Assembly: GCA_002311915.1 (NCBI GenBank) | Contig: DCAF01000018.1 | Span: forward strand, 1-11,161 | Direction: 5' to 3' | From: Sulfurovum sp. UBA1140 | GTDB lineage: Bacteria > Campylobacterota > Campylobacteria > Campylobacterales > Sulfurovaceae | DNA length: 11,161 bases | Part shown: piece by piece, positions 1-5,570 of the stretch | Numbering within the stretch: position 1 is the first letter of the stretch | Layout of the letters: every line of letters begins with the position of its first letter | Translations under genes and position numbers: made by a program | Notes under the pieces: generated by a model | Seen by the model: the letters and a program-made list of their open reading frames with translations, nothing else | Database searches by the model: none | What the model was told of the DNA's origin: nothing

Positions 1-1
1 A

Positions 2-97
2 TCACACATGAAACTGGCTTGGACAGTACTTATAGGTTATATCGTCTCTGTTACTGTTTGGTATATTCAGTTTCAAATTTTAGGGTTTGGGGCATAG
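2..97 (+). CDS. C-terminal tail of a membrane protein (partial, enters from left edge)
   Basis: An open frame runs in from the left edge and stops with TAG at 95-97. The roughly 31 visible residues are a single hydrophobic stretch (LAWTVLIGYIVSVTVWYI) followed by a short polar/aromatic end, QFQILGFGA, so they read as the last transmembrane helix of a membrane protein. There is an ATG at position 8, but the seven bases before it show no ribosome binding site and the frame stays open upstream, so I treat this as a partial gene and not a complete 29-residue peptide. The family cannot be named from this fragment. A structured repeat begins four bases after the stop. Confidence 0.45.
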   Translation, partial: SHMKLAWTVLIGYIVSVTVWYIQFQILGFGA

Positions 98-101
98 TCA
101 C

Positions 102-158
102 CTTGGAATCGGAGACTTCAGTCCCGAATATGACGAGGCTGAAGCCATCGGTTCCTAG
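102..158 (+). repeat. Structured repeat, copy 1 (GGAATCGG / hairpin / GGCT..AGCC block)
   Basis: The sequence contains GGAATC (105-110), a hairpin CGG-A-GACT-TC-AGTC-CCG (110-126), a second hairpin GGCT-GA-AGCC (137-146), and GGTTCC (150-155), which can pair with GGAATC to close a multi-branched fold. Its parts recur at 5477-5550 in the other order, and the first hairpin changes two base pairs in a compensatory way between copies. Read in frame from 102, it gives a short peptide LGIGDFSPEYDEAEAIGS before TAG at 156-158, and the second copy keeps the same frame in its matching blocks. I infer a mobile-element remnant, possibly the 3' end of a tnpB gene with overlapping guide-RNA scaffold, but I do not recognise the family with certainty. 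Confidence 0.5.
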
Positions 159-236
159 TTTTACAAAAAATATAATGGACAGTTACTTGACTATTCATTA
201 TATTTACATTAATTATTTAAACTACCTTCATAAAAT

Positions 237-273
237 TAGTGAATTAGTATTACAATTCCATCACAATTCACTA
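237..273. repeat. 9-bp inverted repeat in gene-free spacer
   Basis: The arms TAGTGAATT (237-245) and AATTCACTA (265-273) are perfect inverted copies separated by 19 bases. The stretch 98-460 holds no convincing gene: the 113-residue frame at 19-360 crosses the previous gene tail and the structured repeat, and has no ribosome binding site. The inverted repeat could be an operator or a decayed mobile-element end. Nothing distinguishes these. Confidence 0.3.
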
Positions 274-364
274 TTGGGAGCAAATAATTTTTTTCATAAT
301 AATCCCCTATTCTTGTTGTTAAATATTATACTATTTCAATATAATAGCCTCCTTAAATAGATAA

Positions 365-393
365 TAATATATTATAATTATAATAATATATTA
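365..393. repeat. A/T-only 11-bp perfect inverted repeat
   Basis: TAATATATTAT (365-375) and ATAATATATTA (383-393) form a perfect 11-bp inverted repeat around the 7-base centre AATTATA. It lies about 35 bases upstream of the extended -10 of the following gene. It could be a regulator site, an UP-like element or an easily melted cruciform. In such AT-rich sequence part of the symmetry may be chance. Confidence 0.35.
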
Positions 394-427
394 GCATGAA
401 CAGGTCTCACTAGATTAAGCAACTCTA

Positions 428-453
428 TGCTATAACTTATAAAAACATAAAGG
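428..453 (+). promoter_or_regulatory. Extended -10 promoter and ribosome binding site for the 461 gene
   Basis: TGCTATAAC at 428-436 matches an extended -10 box. No clear -35 is visible, which is common for housekeeping promoters in Campylobacterota. AAGGA at 449-453 is well placed as ribosome binding site for the ATG at 461. Confidence 0.45.
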
Positions 454-460
454 ATTTAAA

Positions 461-667
461 ATGAAAATGCAAGGTGAACCATCACTAGAACAGATAGATG
501 ATTATAACAATAACGAATCACCAGAGAAAAGAAGAACAGTTCGTTTGCTAATTGTAGGAATTCTTGTTGTGGGTGCAATCTATGCTATGGTAAAATATAG
601 CTACTCTACCCCAAGTGACTATATAGGAACTCCTGAAAATCCAGGCATCAATACCAGTAAACATTAA
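461..667 (+). CDS. Small single-span inner membrane protein, unknown function (68 aa)
   Basis: This is a 68-residue protein with an acidic, Asn-rich N-terminus (residues 1-23), a basic patch EKRRTVR (22-28), one hydrophobic helix LLIVGILVVGAIYAMV (about 29-44), then a short outer segment ending in PSDYIGTPENPGINTSKH. The basic residues before the helix predict an N-in, C-out topology with a periplasmic tail. AAGGA lies 7 bases before the ATG and an extended -10 lies upstream. The layout resembles small subunits or assembly factors of respiratory complexes (CcoQ/DUF4006-like size), but I see no diagnostic motif and assign no function. The gene stands alone; the next gene downstream is a convergent tRNA. 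Confidence 0.75.
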   Translation: MKMQGEPSLEQIDDYNNNESPEKRRTVRLLIVGILVVGAIYAMVKYSYSTPSDYIGTPENPGINTSKH

Positions 668-696
668 AGAATAACTGTTTTATAAGATTTAAAAGG

Positions 697-773
697 TGGT
701 ACACCCAACAGGATTCGAACCTGTGACCTTCGGTACCGCAAACCGATGCTCTATCCAGCTGAGCTATGAGTGC
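697..773 (-). tRNA. tRNA-Arg(GCG), CCA encoded
   Basis: The reverse strand folds as a full cloverleaf of 77 nt including an encoded CCA. D stem GCTC/GAGC with loop containing GGATA; anticodon stem TCGGT/ACCGA around loop TTGCGGT (anticodon GCG, reading CGC/CGU); T arm ACAGG-TTCGAAT-CCTGT. C35 and A20, the main bacterial arginine identity bases, are both present. The acceptor stem GCACTCA/TGGGTGT has a G1-U72 wobble instead of the usual G1-C72, and another G-U pair at position 5. Most bacteria read CGN with anticodon ACG (inosine), so GCG is less common. No clear intrinsic terminator follows beyond a short T run. Confidence 0.93.
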
Positions 774-788
774 TTATATGTGTAATAA

Positions 789-824
789 GGACGCAATTAT
801 AACTGATTAACTTTAAATAATAAA
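789..824 (-). promoter_or_regulatory. Promoter of tRNA-Arg
   Basis: On the minus strand, TATAAT (796-801) is a perfect -10. TTTATT (819-824) sits 17 bases upstream as a weak -35. The bases after the -10 are GC-rich (TGCGTCC), like the discriminators of stringently controlled stable-RNA promoters. The predicted start is around 789, about 16 bases before the mature tRNA 5' end. Confidence 0.6.
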
Positions 825-853
825 TAGAAACTCCATAAAGTTTCTATTTTTAT
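822..853. terminator. Bidirectional intrinsic terminator
   Basis: AAATAGAAACT (822-832) pairs perfectly with AGTTTCTATTT (839-849) around the loop CCATAA. On the plus strand the stem runs into TTTTTA, and on the minus strand into TTTATTATTT. It lies just past the stop of the minus-strand operon ending at 854, and would also stop plus-strand transcripts passing through the tRNA region. Its left arm overlaps the -35 area of the tRNA promoter. Confidence 0.65.
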
Positions 854-1180
854 CTATTTATTTTTTAATTGGTGAGATTTGAGTATCATCTCTATCTTTG
901 GGCGAGGAACATTAACAATATTTTCTATTAAAAATAGCTCTTTTCCCTCTTCATACATCGCAATTATTTTCTCTTTAATCGCTTCATTTTCAGCATCTGA
1001 CGAAGTATCTAAACGCTGTTCTAATTCATAAACATAGTGTTCAAGTCGTTCGAGTCGCTCTTCTAGTAGTTCTTTATTGTCACGTTTTTTATCTTTTTCT
1101 ACTCTTTCTAAAAAAAGATAAACAACAACAGCAATAAAACCTATCAAAGAGAAGAGTGTTAAAGTATAAAGCAGTTCCAT
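854..1180 (-). CDS. Membrane-anchored coiled-coil protein, last gene of pssA operon (108 aa)
   Basis: The protein has an N-terminal hydrophobic helix (about residues 4-24, LYTLTLFSLIGFIAVVVYLF), then a charged heptad-rich coiled coil (about 25-60, rich in ELLEERLERLEHYVYELEQR) and a short C-terminal segment (about 68-105) that reads like a small helix-turn-helix: IKEKIIAMYEEGKELFLIEN then VPRPKIEMIL. This TM-coil-HTH-like plan is seen in several conserved unknown proteins of Campylobacterota. The ATG directly follows the mqnP stop with no gap (TAAATG), so translation is probably coupled, and the intrinsic terminator follows. Function unknown. The coupling suggests a membrane or quinone/lipid context, but that is inference only. 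Confidence 0.8.
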   Translation of the reverse strand: MELLYTLTLFSLIGFIAVVVYLFLERVEKDKKRDNKELLEERLERLEHYVYELEQRLDTSSDAENEAIKEKIIAMYEEGKELFLIENIVNVPRPKIEMILKSHQLKNK

Positions 1181-2035
1181 TTACATAACCTCCAAAATAG
1201 TGAGTATTAAAAATAGGATACCAAGGTAACCATTTACGGTAAAAAAAGCTTTGTCAATTTTTGTAAAATCTTTGTTTATCAAGTAGTGTTCGTATGACAA
1301 CATCATCGCACTTAGTATAATAGCCAATTGTGCAAAAAATGTTAACCCTGCATCCATAACAAAGAGTGTCCAAAAAATAATTGTTAAAATATGAAACACT
1401 TTTGCAATATACATGGTATTTTTTGCCCCAAACTTCGAGGGAATAGAGTGAAGGTTATTGGCTTTGTCAAACTCTATATCTTGCAATGAATAGAGCAGAT
1501 CAAACCCTGCTACCCAAAACATCACACCCACTGCCAAATAGAGCGACCAGAGGGTAATCTCTCCTGATACGGCGACCACTCCTGCAATGGGTGCTAATCC
1601 CAAAGAGATACCCAAAATAAGATGTGCCAAAGAAGAGAATCGTTTAAACAGTGTATACGCACCCAATATTAACAAAATAGGAATGGAGAGTTTAAGTGCT
1701 AAATCATTAATAAAATAGGCAATCAAAATAAAAAATAACGCATTAATAATAATAAAGCCTATCATCGTGGCATTAGAAACCCGACCATCTACCGAAGGAC
1801 GATTTTTAGTTCGAGGATTAAGTGCATCAACATCACGGTCAAGATAACGATTTACCCCCATTGCAAAATTTCTAGCACTAATCGCTGCAAAAGTGCCTAA
1901 GAAAAAAAGTTTCCACCCAAACCACCCATCACCTGCTACCAACATGGCAATAAAGATAAAGGGTAACGAAAAAATAGAGTGCTGAAGCATTACCATTTCA
2001 GAGAGGTTTGCCAATTTTGTTTTAAAATTATTCAT
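1181..2035 (-). CDS. mqnP: MqnP-type UbiA prenyltransferase (menaquinone synthesis, futalosine pathway)
   Basis: This 284-residue integral membrane prenyltransferase of the UbiA superfamily has both Asp-rich Mg-diphosphate motifs: N62-x3-D66-x3-D70 within NRYLDRDVDALNPRT, and Y182-x3-D186-x3-D190 within YSLQDIEFD. Seven to nine hydrophobic helices fill the rest. Members of this subgroup attach the polyprenyl tail to the naphthoate intermediate of the futalosine route, the usual menaquinone route in Campylobacterota; older annotations call them 4-hydroxybenzoate polyprenyltransferase (UbiA). These bacteria use menaquinone and not ubiquinone, hence the MqnP call. The start codon overlaps the pssA stop by one base (TAATG), a translational-coupling arrangement. 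Length and motifs are complete, with no sign of decay. Confidence 0.88.
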   Translation of the reverse strand: MNNFKTKLANLSEMVMLQHSIFSLPFIFIAMLVAGDGWFGWKLFFLGTFAAISARNFAMGVNRYLDRDVDALNPRTKNRPSVDGRVSNATMIGFIIINALFFILIAYFINDLALKLSIPILLILGAYTLFKRFSSLAHLILGISLGLAPIAGVVAVSGEITLWSLYLAVGVMFWVAGFDLLYSLQDIEFDKANNLHSIPSKFGAKNTMYIAKVFHILTIIFWTLFVMDAGLTFFAQLAIILSAMMLSYEHYLINKDFTKIDKAFFTVNGYLGILFLILTILEVM

Positions 2036-2586
2036 TATGGGTGTCTAATTTTCATTTTACTATTAAGTGACCAAGCAATCACCATTACCAAAACACCAAA
2101 TATATAAGGATTTAATACCAATCCATAAGCAAACAAAAGATAAAGTACCCAAAGAAGTATCGCTCCTAATGGTGTTGGAACCCCTTCAAAATATTTGGTT
2201 ACCGTTCCCTCTTCGGACTTTATATTAAACTCAATCAAGCGTCGAAGCCCTGAAACTATATAAAAAATAAAAATAGCCCCTAAAATTGATTCTGTTAATC
2301 CTGAACTCTCTGCAGTAATTGCATAATAGAGTAAAAATGATGGCATAACCACAAACGAGATAAAGTCAGCATAACTGTCTACTTGAATACCAAACTCGGT
2401 AGAAAGATTGTATTTTCGTGCCACTTTGCCATCGGCAATATCCAATGCTCCTGCTATCCATGCCAAAATAATGGCAGTAAAAAAATCCCCATGAACAATA
2501 AAATGAATGGCAATAGTGCCACAAGCGATATTACCAAAAGTAATTAGATTGGCAAGGTTAAAACGGTTGTCTTTGTCAAATAACAT
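2035..2586 (-). CDS. pssA: CDP-diacylglycerol-serine O-phosphatidyltransferase (PssA, type II)
   Basis: This CDP-alcohol phosphatidyltransferase carries the complete signature D-x2-D-G-x2-A-R-x8-G-x3-D-x3-D at residues 49-74 (D49, D52, G53, A56, R57, G66, D70, D74). The segment FEGVPTPLGA near residue 133 is typical of serine-type (PssA) members. It condenses CDP-diacylglycerol with serine to give phosphatidylserine, the precursor of phosphatidylethanolamine, in the inner membrane. At 183 residues it is near the Bacillus size and shorter than the roughly 240-residue Helicobacter enzyme, with fewer C-terminal helices. AGGA lies about 6 bases before the ATG. It is the first gene of the operon with mqnP. 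Other CDP-alcohol specificities (such as phosphatidylglycerophosphate synthase) are less likely given the motif context. Confidence 0.85.
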   Translation of the reverse strand: MLFDKDNRFNLANLITFGNIACGTIAIHFIVHGDFFTAIILAWIAGALDIADGKVARKYNLSTEFGIQVDSYADFISFVVMPSFLLYYAITAESSGLTESILGAIFIFYIVSGLRRLIEFNIKSEEGTVTKYFEGVPTPLGAILLWVLYLLFAYGLVLNPYIFGVLVMVIAWSLNSKMKIRHP

Positions 2587-2640
2587 GAGTATCCTTTTTT
2601 AAAGATGATATTTTACCCTTTTTTATGTTATGCTTTTATT
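2587..2640. promoter_or_regulatory. Divergent promoter region between pssA and miaA
   Basis: This 54-bp spacer must carry the starts of both transcripts. On the minus strand TAAAAT is a possible -10 and AAGGA a ribosome binding site for pssA. On the plus strand TATGTTATGCTTT, just before the miaA ATG, could be a -10, which would leave miaA with a very short or absent leader. No -35 boxes are clear. Confidence 0.3.
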
Positions 2641-3537
2641 ATGAAAAAATTTCAACAACTCGCCCTTATTGGTTCTACTGCTTCAGGTAAAACAGCTTTG
2701 GCAATAGAGTACGCCAAAAAACACCATGCCAACATACTTTCACTTGACTCATTAGCCATTTATAAAGAGATTAATATCGTCTCTGCAAAACCTACTAAAG
2801 CAGAGCAAAAAGAGGTTCAACACTTTGGATTAGATCTCATCTACCCCAATAAGCCATTTGATGTTACCACCTTTATACAACTCTATCAACACGCCAAAGA
2901 GCAATCCATAAAAGAGCACAAAGGATTGATTATTGTAGGGGGTACCAGTTTTTATCTAAAGAGTCTAATAGAAGGCATTAGCCCCATGCCCAAAATCTCA
3001 GAGGCAACACAACAACAGACCAACAGCATACTTAACAAAGGGTTACCCAAAGCCCATGCTCTATTATCAAATATAGATAAAGTTTATATGCAAAATATCG
3101 CCACCACTGACCACTATCGTTTAGAGAAGATGCTTAATCTATATTTAGAAACAGGGTTGAGTCCAACCGAGTATTTCAAAAAGAACCCCACTATTCCAAC
3201 TATAAATGAGCCAATTCCCCTTTATGAAATCGTTGTAGATAGAGATATACTAAGAGAACGTATTAGAGTTCGTACCCAAAAGATGATAGAACAAGGGTTA
3301 ATAGATGAGATATTTTACCTAGAGAAAACCTACACCAAAGCTCCCAACTGTATGAAGGCGATTGGCATTAGAGAGGTGCTCGATTTTTTTGATGGTATCA
3401 CCACCAAAGAGGAGATGAAAGAGAAGATTATTATCAACACCACACGATTGGCAAAACGCCAACGTACCTTTAACGCTTCGCAATTTTCTAATAAAATAGC
3501 TCTACCTTTAGATGAACTCTATGGGCAATTAATCTGA
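2641..3537 (+). CDS. miaA: tRNA dimethylallyltransferase MiaA
   Basis: MiaA transfers a dimethylallyl group from DMAPP to N6 of adenosine-37 in tRNAs that read UNN codons. From the start chosen here (298 aa) the P-loop GSTASGKT is at residues 11-18. D36-S37 with LSLDSLAIYKEINIVSAKPT match the family's DS..Y...IGTAKP block, GGTSFYL (100-106) matches GGTGLY, and the C-terminal TRLAKRQRTF matches the tRNA-binding TR.YAKRQ.TW block. The ATG at 2641 is preferred over the in-frame ATG at 2605 because the latter would add a hydrophobic 12-residue leader that MiaA does not have. No strong ribosome binding site precedes either. The gene diverges from pssA and has no downstream partner. Confidence 0.93.
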   Translation: MKKFQQLALIGSTASGKTALAIEYAKKHHANILSLDSLAIYKEINIVSAKPTKAEQKEVQHFGLDLIYPNKPFDVTTFIQLYQHAKEQSIKEHKGLIIVGGTSFYLKSLIEGISPMPKISEATQQQTNSILNKGLPKAHALLSNIDKVYMQNIATTDHYRLEKMLNLYLETGLSPTEYFKKNPTIPTINEPIPLYEIVVDRDILRERIRVRTQKMIEQGLIDEIFYLEKTYTKAPNCMKAIGIREVLDFFDGITTKEEMKEKIIINTTRLAKRQRTFNASQFSNKIALPLDELYGQLI

Positions 3538-3584
3538 TGAATTCCCTTGATTTAACAAGCACTCTAGGGAGTCAGGTTGAAGAT

Positions 3585-3704
3585 TCACTTTGTTTCGTTC
3601 TCCTCTTCTTTTTTATCACCCCTTGCTATCAAATATTTTCCAAGCATCATTAAAGCAACCACCAAAATAACCACCACATAGGCTACCCACGGTTCTCTAT
3701 TCAT
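3585..3704 (-). CDS. 39-residue single-span membrane protein
   Basis: A 39-codon gene on the minus strand begins with ATG at 3702-3704. A strong AAGGAG ribosome binding site lies 8 bases upstream and the gene stops with TGA at 3585-3587. The product is MNREPW, then one hydrophobic helix VAYVVVILVVALMMLGKYL (about residues 7-25), then a charged tail ARGDKKEEENETK. The layout (short head, one helix, Lys/Glu-rich cytoplasmic tail) is that of a bona fide small membrane protein such as CcoQ/CydX-type subunits, but no family motif is visible. It is convergent with miaA and divergent from the PAS gene, so it is transcribed alone. Below usual gene-caller cutoffs. Confidence 0.65.
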   Translation of the reverse strand: MNREPWVAYVVVILVVALMMLGKYLIARGDKKEEENETK

Positions 3705-3867
3705 CCCAAACTCCTTTTTTATTACTTAAATTTTAAATCTAAAAATAATTTATATTACTTTTTTATATTTTAAAATAATAGCATAAAAAAAGATATTTTA
3801 ACCCATTTTTCATGATTACTGCCAATTCAGCCATTACAATAGCACTCTAATTAAAAAGGCATAAACA
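3705..3867. promoter_or_regulatory. AT-rich divergent regulatory spacer before the PAS gene
   Basis: The spacer lies between the minus-strand 39-residue gene and the plus-strand PAS gene. TACAAT at 3835-3840 is a likely -10 for the PAS gene, 27 bases before its ATG, and AAAAAGG shortly before the ATG is its ribosome binding site. A perfect 12-bp palindrome TATTTTAAAATA lies at 3766-3777. No convincing -35, sigma-28 or sigma-54 box was found. Confidence 0.3.
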
Positions 3868-4464
3868 ATGAAACTCTATCGACCCTACCCAATAGACCAA
3901 GAGATACAAATTACCTCTAAAGAGATGATGGTGACCAAAACCAATATGCTCGGTGATATTATCTATATTAATAAAACATTCACTTCTCTTGTTGGCTATA
4001 CTAAAAATGAAATTATAGGAACCCCTCATGATGCCCTAAGACATCCTGATATGCCAGAAGCCATCTTTTTTTTAATCTCACAAGCGATACAACAAGAGCA
4101 AAAAATTACTGCCATTGTTAAGAACCTCTCGAAATCAGGAGAATACTACTGGGCAGTTACCGACTTTGAAACACTAAAAGGGAAAAGTAATACCATAGAT
4201 AGTTACATTGCTTTTAGACAAGCCATTCCAGAGCATCATATTTTTTCGATAATAGAGCTGTATGATACACTATTACAGATAGAGAAAAGACGTGGAATGG
4301 ATGCCTCTTTACACTATCTACAACGCCATTTGGCAGAGAGAAAAACCAACTATAATGAACTTATCAAAAAGGTAAGCAGACCAAAAAGTATCATCTCTCG
4401 TCTATTTACTAAAAGTAAAGCACAGACTGATACCGAAAAGTCCATCTATAGAGTCGCTGCTTAA
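3868..4464 (+). CDS. Aer/CetB-like PAS-domain redox (energy taxis) sensor
   Basis: This 198-residue soluble protein has a PAS domain at about residues 20-120 with the hallmarks of the Aer subgroup: NMLGDIIYINKTFTSLVGYT, then ALRHPDMPEAIF (53-67) and KNLSKSGEYYWAV (85-97), close to Aer's RHPDMPEA..F and KNRRKNGDYYWV blocks. In Aer these frame an FAD site that senses redox state; W95 and the RHPDMP loop are retained. There is no HAMP or methyl-accepting domain. The C-terminal 75 residues are helical and basic (KKVSRPKSIISRLFTKSK). This is the design of Campylobacter CetB, a separate PAS protein that signals through a membrane receptor partner, but no partner gene is in the window. FAD binding and a role in taxis are inferred from family resemblance. 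Confidence 0.75.
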   Translation: MKLYRPYPIDQEIQITSKEMMVTKTNMLGDIIYINKTFTSLVGYTKNEIIGTPHDALRHPDMPEAIFFLISQAIQQEQKITAIVKNLSKSGEYYWAVTDFETLKGKSNTIDSYIAFRQAIPEHHIFSIIELYDTLLQIEKRRGMDASLHYLQRHLAERKTNYNELIKKVSRPKSIISRLFTKSKAQTDTEKSIYRVAA

Positions 4465-4499
4465 AATAGTCTCCTACTTTGGGTTTTATCTCTATATTT

Positions 4500-4529
4500 T
4501 TGAGTATACTTATTATACTTTATAAGTAT
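4500..4529 (+). promoter_or_regulatory. Inverted repeat overlapping the likely promoter of the 4542 gene
   Basis: ATACTTAT (4506-4513) and ATAAGTAT (4522-4529) are perfect inverted arms around an 8-base centre that contains TATACT. TTGAGT (4500-4505) and TATAAG (4521-4526) could act as -35 and -10, with a short 15-base gap. The symmetry sits where an operator would act on the following gene. AT-rich composition makes chance symmetry possible. Confidence 0.3.
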
Positions 4530-4541
4530 GGATCAACAAAA

Positions 4542-5468
4542 ATGTGCTTACGTTACCTATTTTTAATCTATATACTCTTTATAACTTCGCTTCATGCTGA
4601 GTTTAACACCACGTCACTCGATGAGTACCGTTTTAATATCTCTTGCTGGTTGGTCGATAGCAGTAACGATATTGATGACTACTTTTTTGAGTCCAACAAC
4701 AGTACCCAAACCAGCCATACTTATGCCGAAGTAAGAAGCTCTTTTGCCCTTGAAGATACACAAAATAGTGAATATGCTGTTCGTCTGCGTCTACGACTGA
4801 ATCTACCAAAAATTCAAAAACAGCTACGTATTGTTTTTGAAGATGCCTCTAACGATGATGCTCTGTATGATGGAACCCAACTCAACAGCCAATATCAACT
4901 CGAAGAGAAACAATACTTTTTACGTTTAGAGTATTTTAACTATATGATTAAACAGCTCAACTTGGCATTCAGTTCAGGGGTACGATTTACCAAAACCATG
5001 TTGCATCCCTATCTAAATATTAAGGCCAAATACAATGTAAAGAACGAAGAGAATGAAAAAAAAATACTCTCTAACCGTTTTCGTTACTATATTAATGGAG
5101 ATATAGAAGATGTTGTTTCGTTTAATACGCTATATACCCTAAACCAAACGTTATATTTTACCATTCGGAATAGTTTTCGTTATCGAAACTGGGAAGATTT
5201 TCAAAAAATAGTTAACGATGCTTCATTTATTAAAACATTAAAAGTGGGTGAACAGGCAAGTGCAGGGTTTACCTTGGTAACAGAGCTAAAAAACAATCGT
5301 AACTTAACGCTTAACTACCCACAACTCTATGTAACCTATAGAAACCAACTCTATAAAAACTGGATTTACTACGAAATTCACCCCTCTTTGTTATGGCGAA
5401 AAGAGAACGATTATGAGAGTTCTGCGAGGTTAATGCTAACCCTTGGGATGATTTTTAAAAAAGAGTAG
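4542..5468 (+). CDS. Exported, probably outer-membrane beta-barrel protein, unknown function (308 aa)
   Basis: The start at 4542 gives a clean signal peptide, MCLRYLFLIYILFITSLHA, with cleavage likely before EFNTTS; the in-frame ATG at 4479 would put 21 extra hydrophobic residues in front. The mature part is rich in alternating polar/aromatic strands (YAVRLRLRLNLPKIQKQLRI, EKQYFLRLEYFNYMIKQ, NTLYTLNQTLYFTIRNSFRY, YYEIHPSLLWRKEND), as in beta-barrels. It ends RLMLTLGMIFKKE, similar to a last barrel strand but without the usual terminal Phe. It contains acidic stretches near residues 30-50. The family is not one I can name. The ribosome binding site is weak. The gene follows the PAS sensor by 77 bases with its own possible promoter, so a shared role is not implied. 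A structured repeat starts within ten bases of the stop. Confidence 0.7.
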   Translation: MCLRYLFLIYILFITSLHAEFNTTSLDEYRFNISCWLVDSSNDIDDYFFESNNSTQTSHTYAEVRSSFALEDTQNSEYAVRLRLRLNLPKIQKQLRIVFEDASNDDALYDGTQLNSQYQLEEKQYFLRLEYFNYMIKQLNLAFSSGVRFTKTMLHPYLNIKAKYNVKNEENEKKILSNRFRYYINGDIEDVVSFNTLYTLNQTLYFTIRNSFRYRNWEDFQKIVNDASFIKTLKVGEQASAGFTLVTELKNNRNLTLNYPQLYVTYRNQLYKNWIYYEIHPSLLWRKENDYESSARLMLTLGMIFKKE

Positions 5469-5476
5469 AAGAGTAG

Positions 5477-5550
5477 GCGAGGCTAAAGCCATCGGTTCCT
5501 GCTATGCCATCTGCATTTTCGGAATCGGCGTGTTTACACCCGAAGTATTT
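5477..5550 (+). repeat. Structured repeat, copy 2
   Basis: The block cGAGGCT-AA-AGCCATCGGTTCCT at 5479-5500 matches copy 1 (134-156) with one base change in the hairpin loop. GGAATCGG at 5521-5528 then opens a hairpin CGG-C-GTGT-TT-ACAC-CCG (5526-5542), which has the same 17-base architecture as copy 1 but different stem pairs. The reading frame GEAKAIGSCYAICIF then GIGVFTPEVF keeps the residues EA-AIGS and GIG-F-PE seen in copy 1. The repeat follows the stop of the exported protein by 8 bases and lies before the convergent DUF1456 gene. Most likely a fragment of a mobile element or an intergenic structured repeat family. Confidence 0.5.
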
Positions 5551-5570
5551 TATTCAAAAAGAGAAGTTAT

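Noticed and set aside
19..360. 113-residue plus-strand open frame
   Set aside because: It overlaps the membrane-protein tail and the structured repeat, has no ribosome binding site, and its product has no coherent domain.
3538..3584. Possible terminator between miaA and the 39-residue gene (ACTC-TAGG-GAGT)
   Set aside because: Only a 4-bp stem with no T run on either side.
3847..4029. 60-residue minus-strand frame opposite the PAS gene
   Set aside because: It is a shadow of the PAS gene; the plus-strand PAS motifs are unambiguous.
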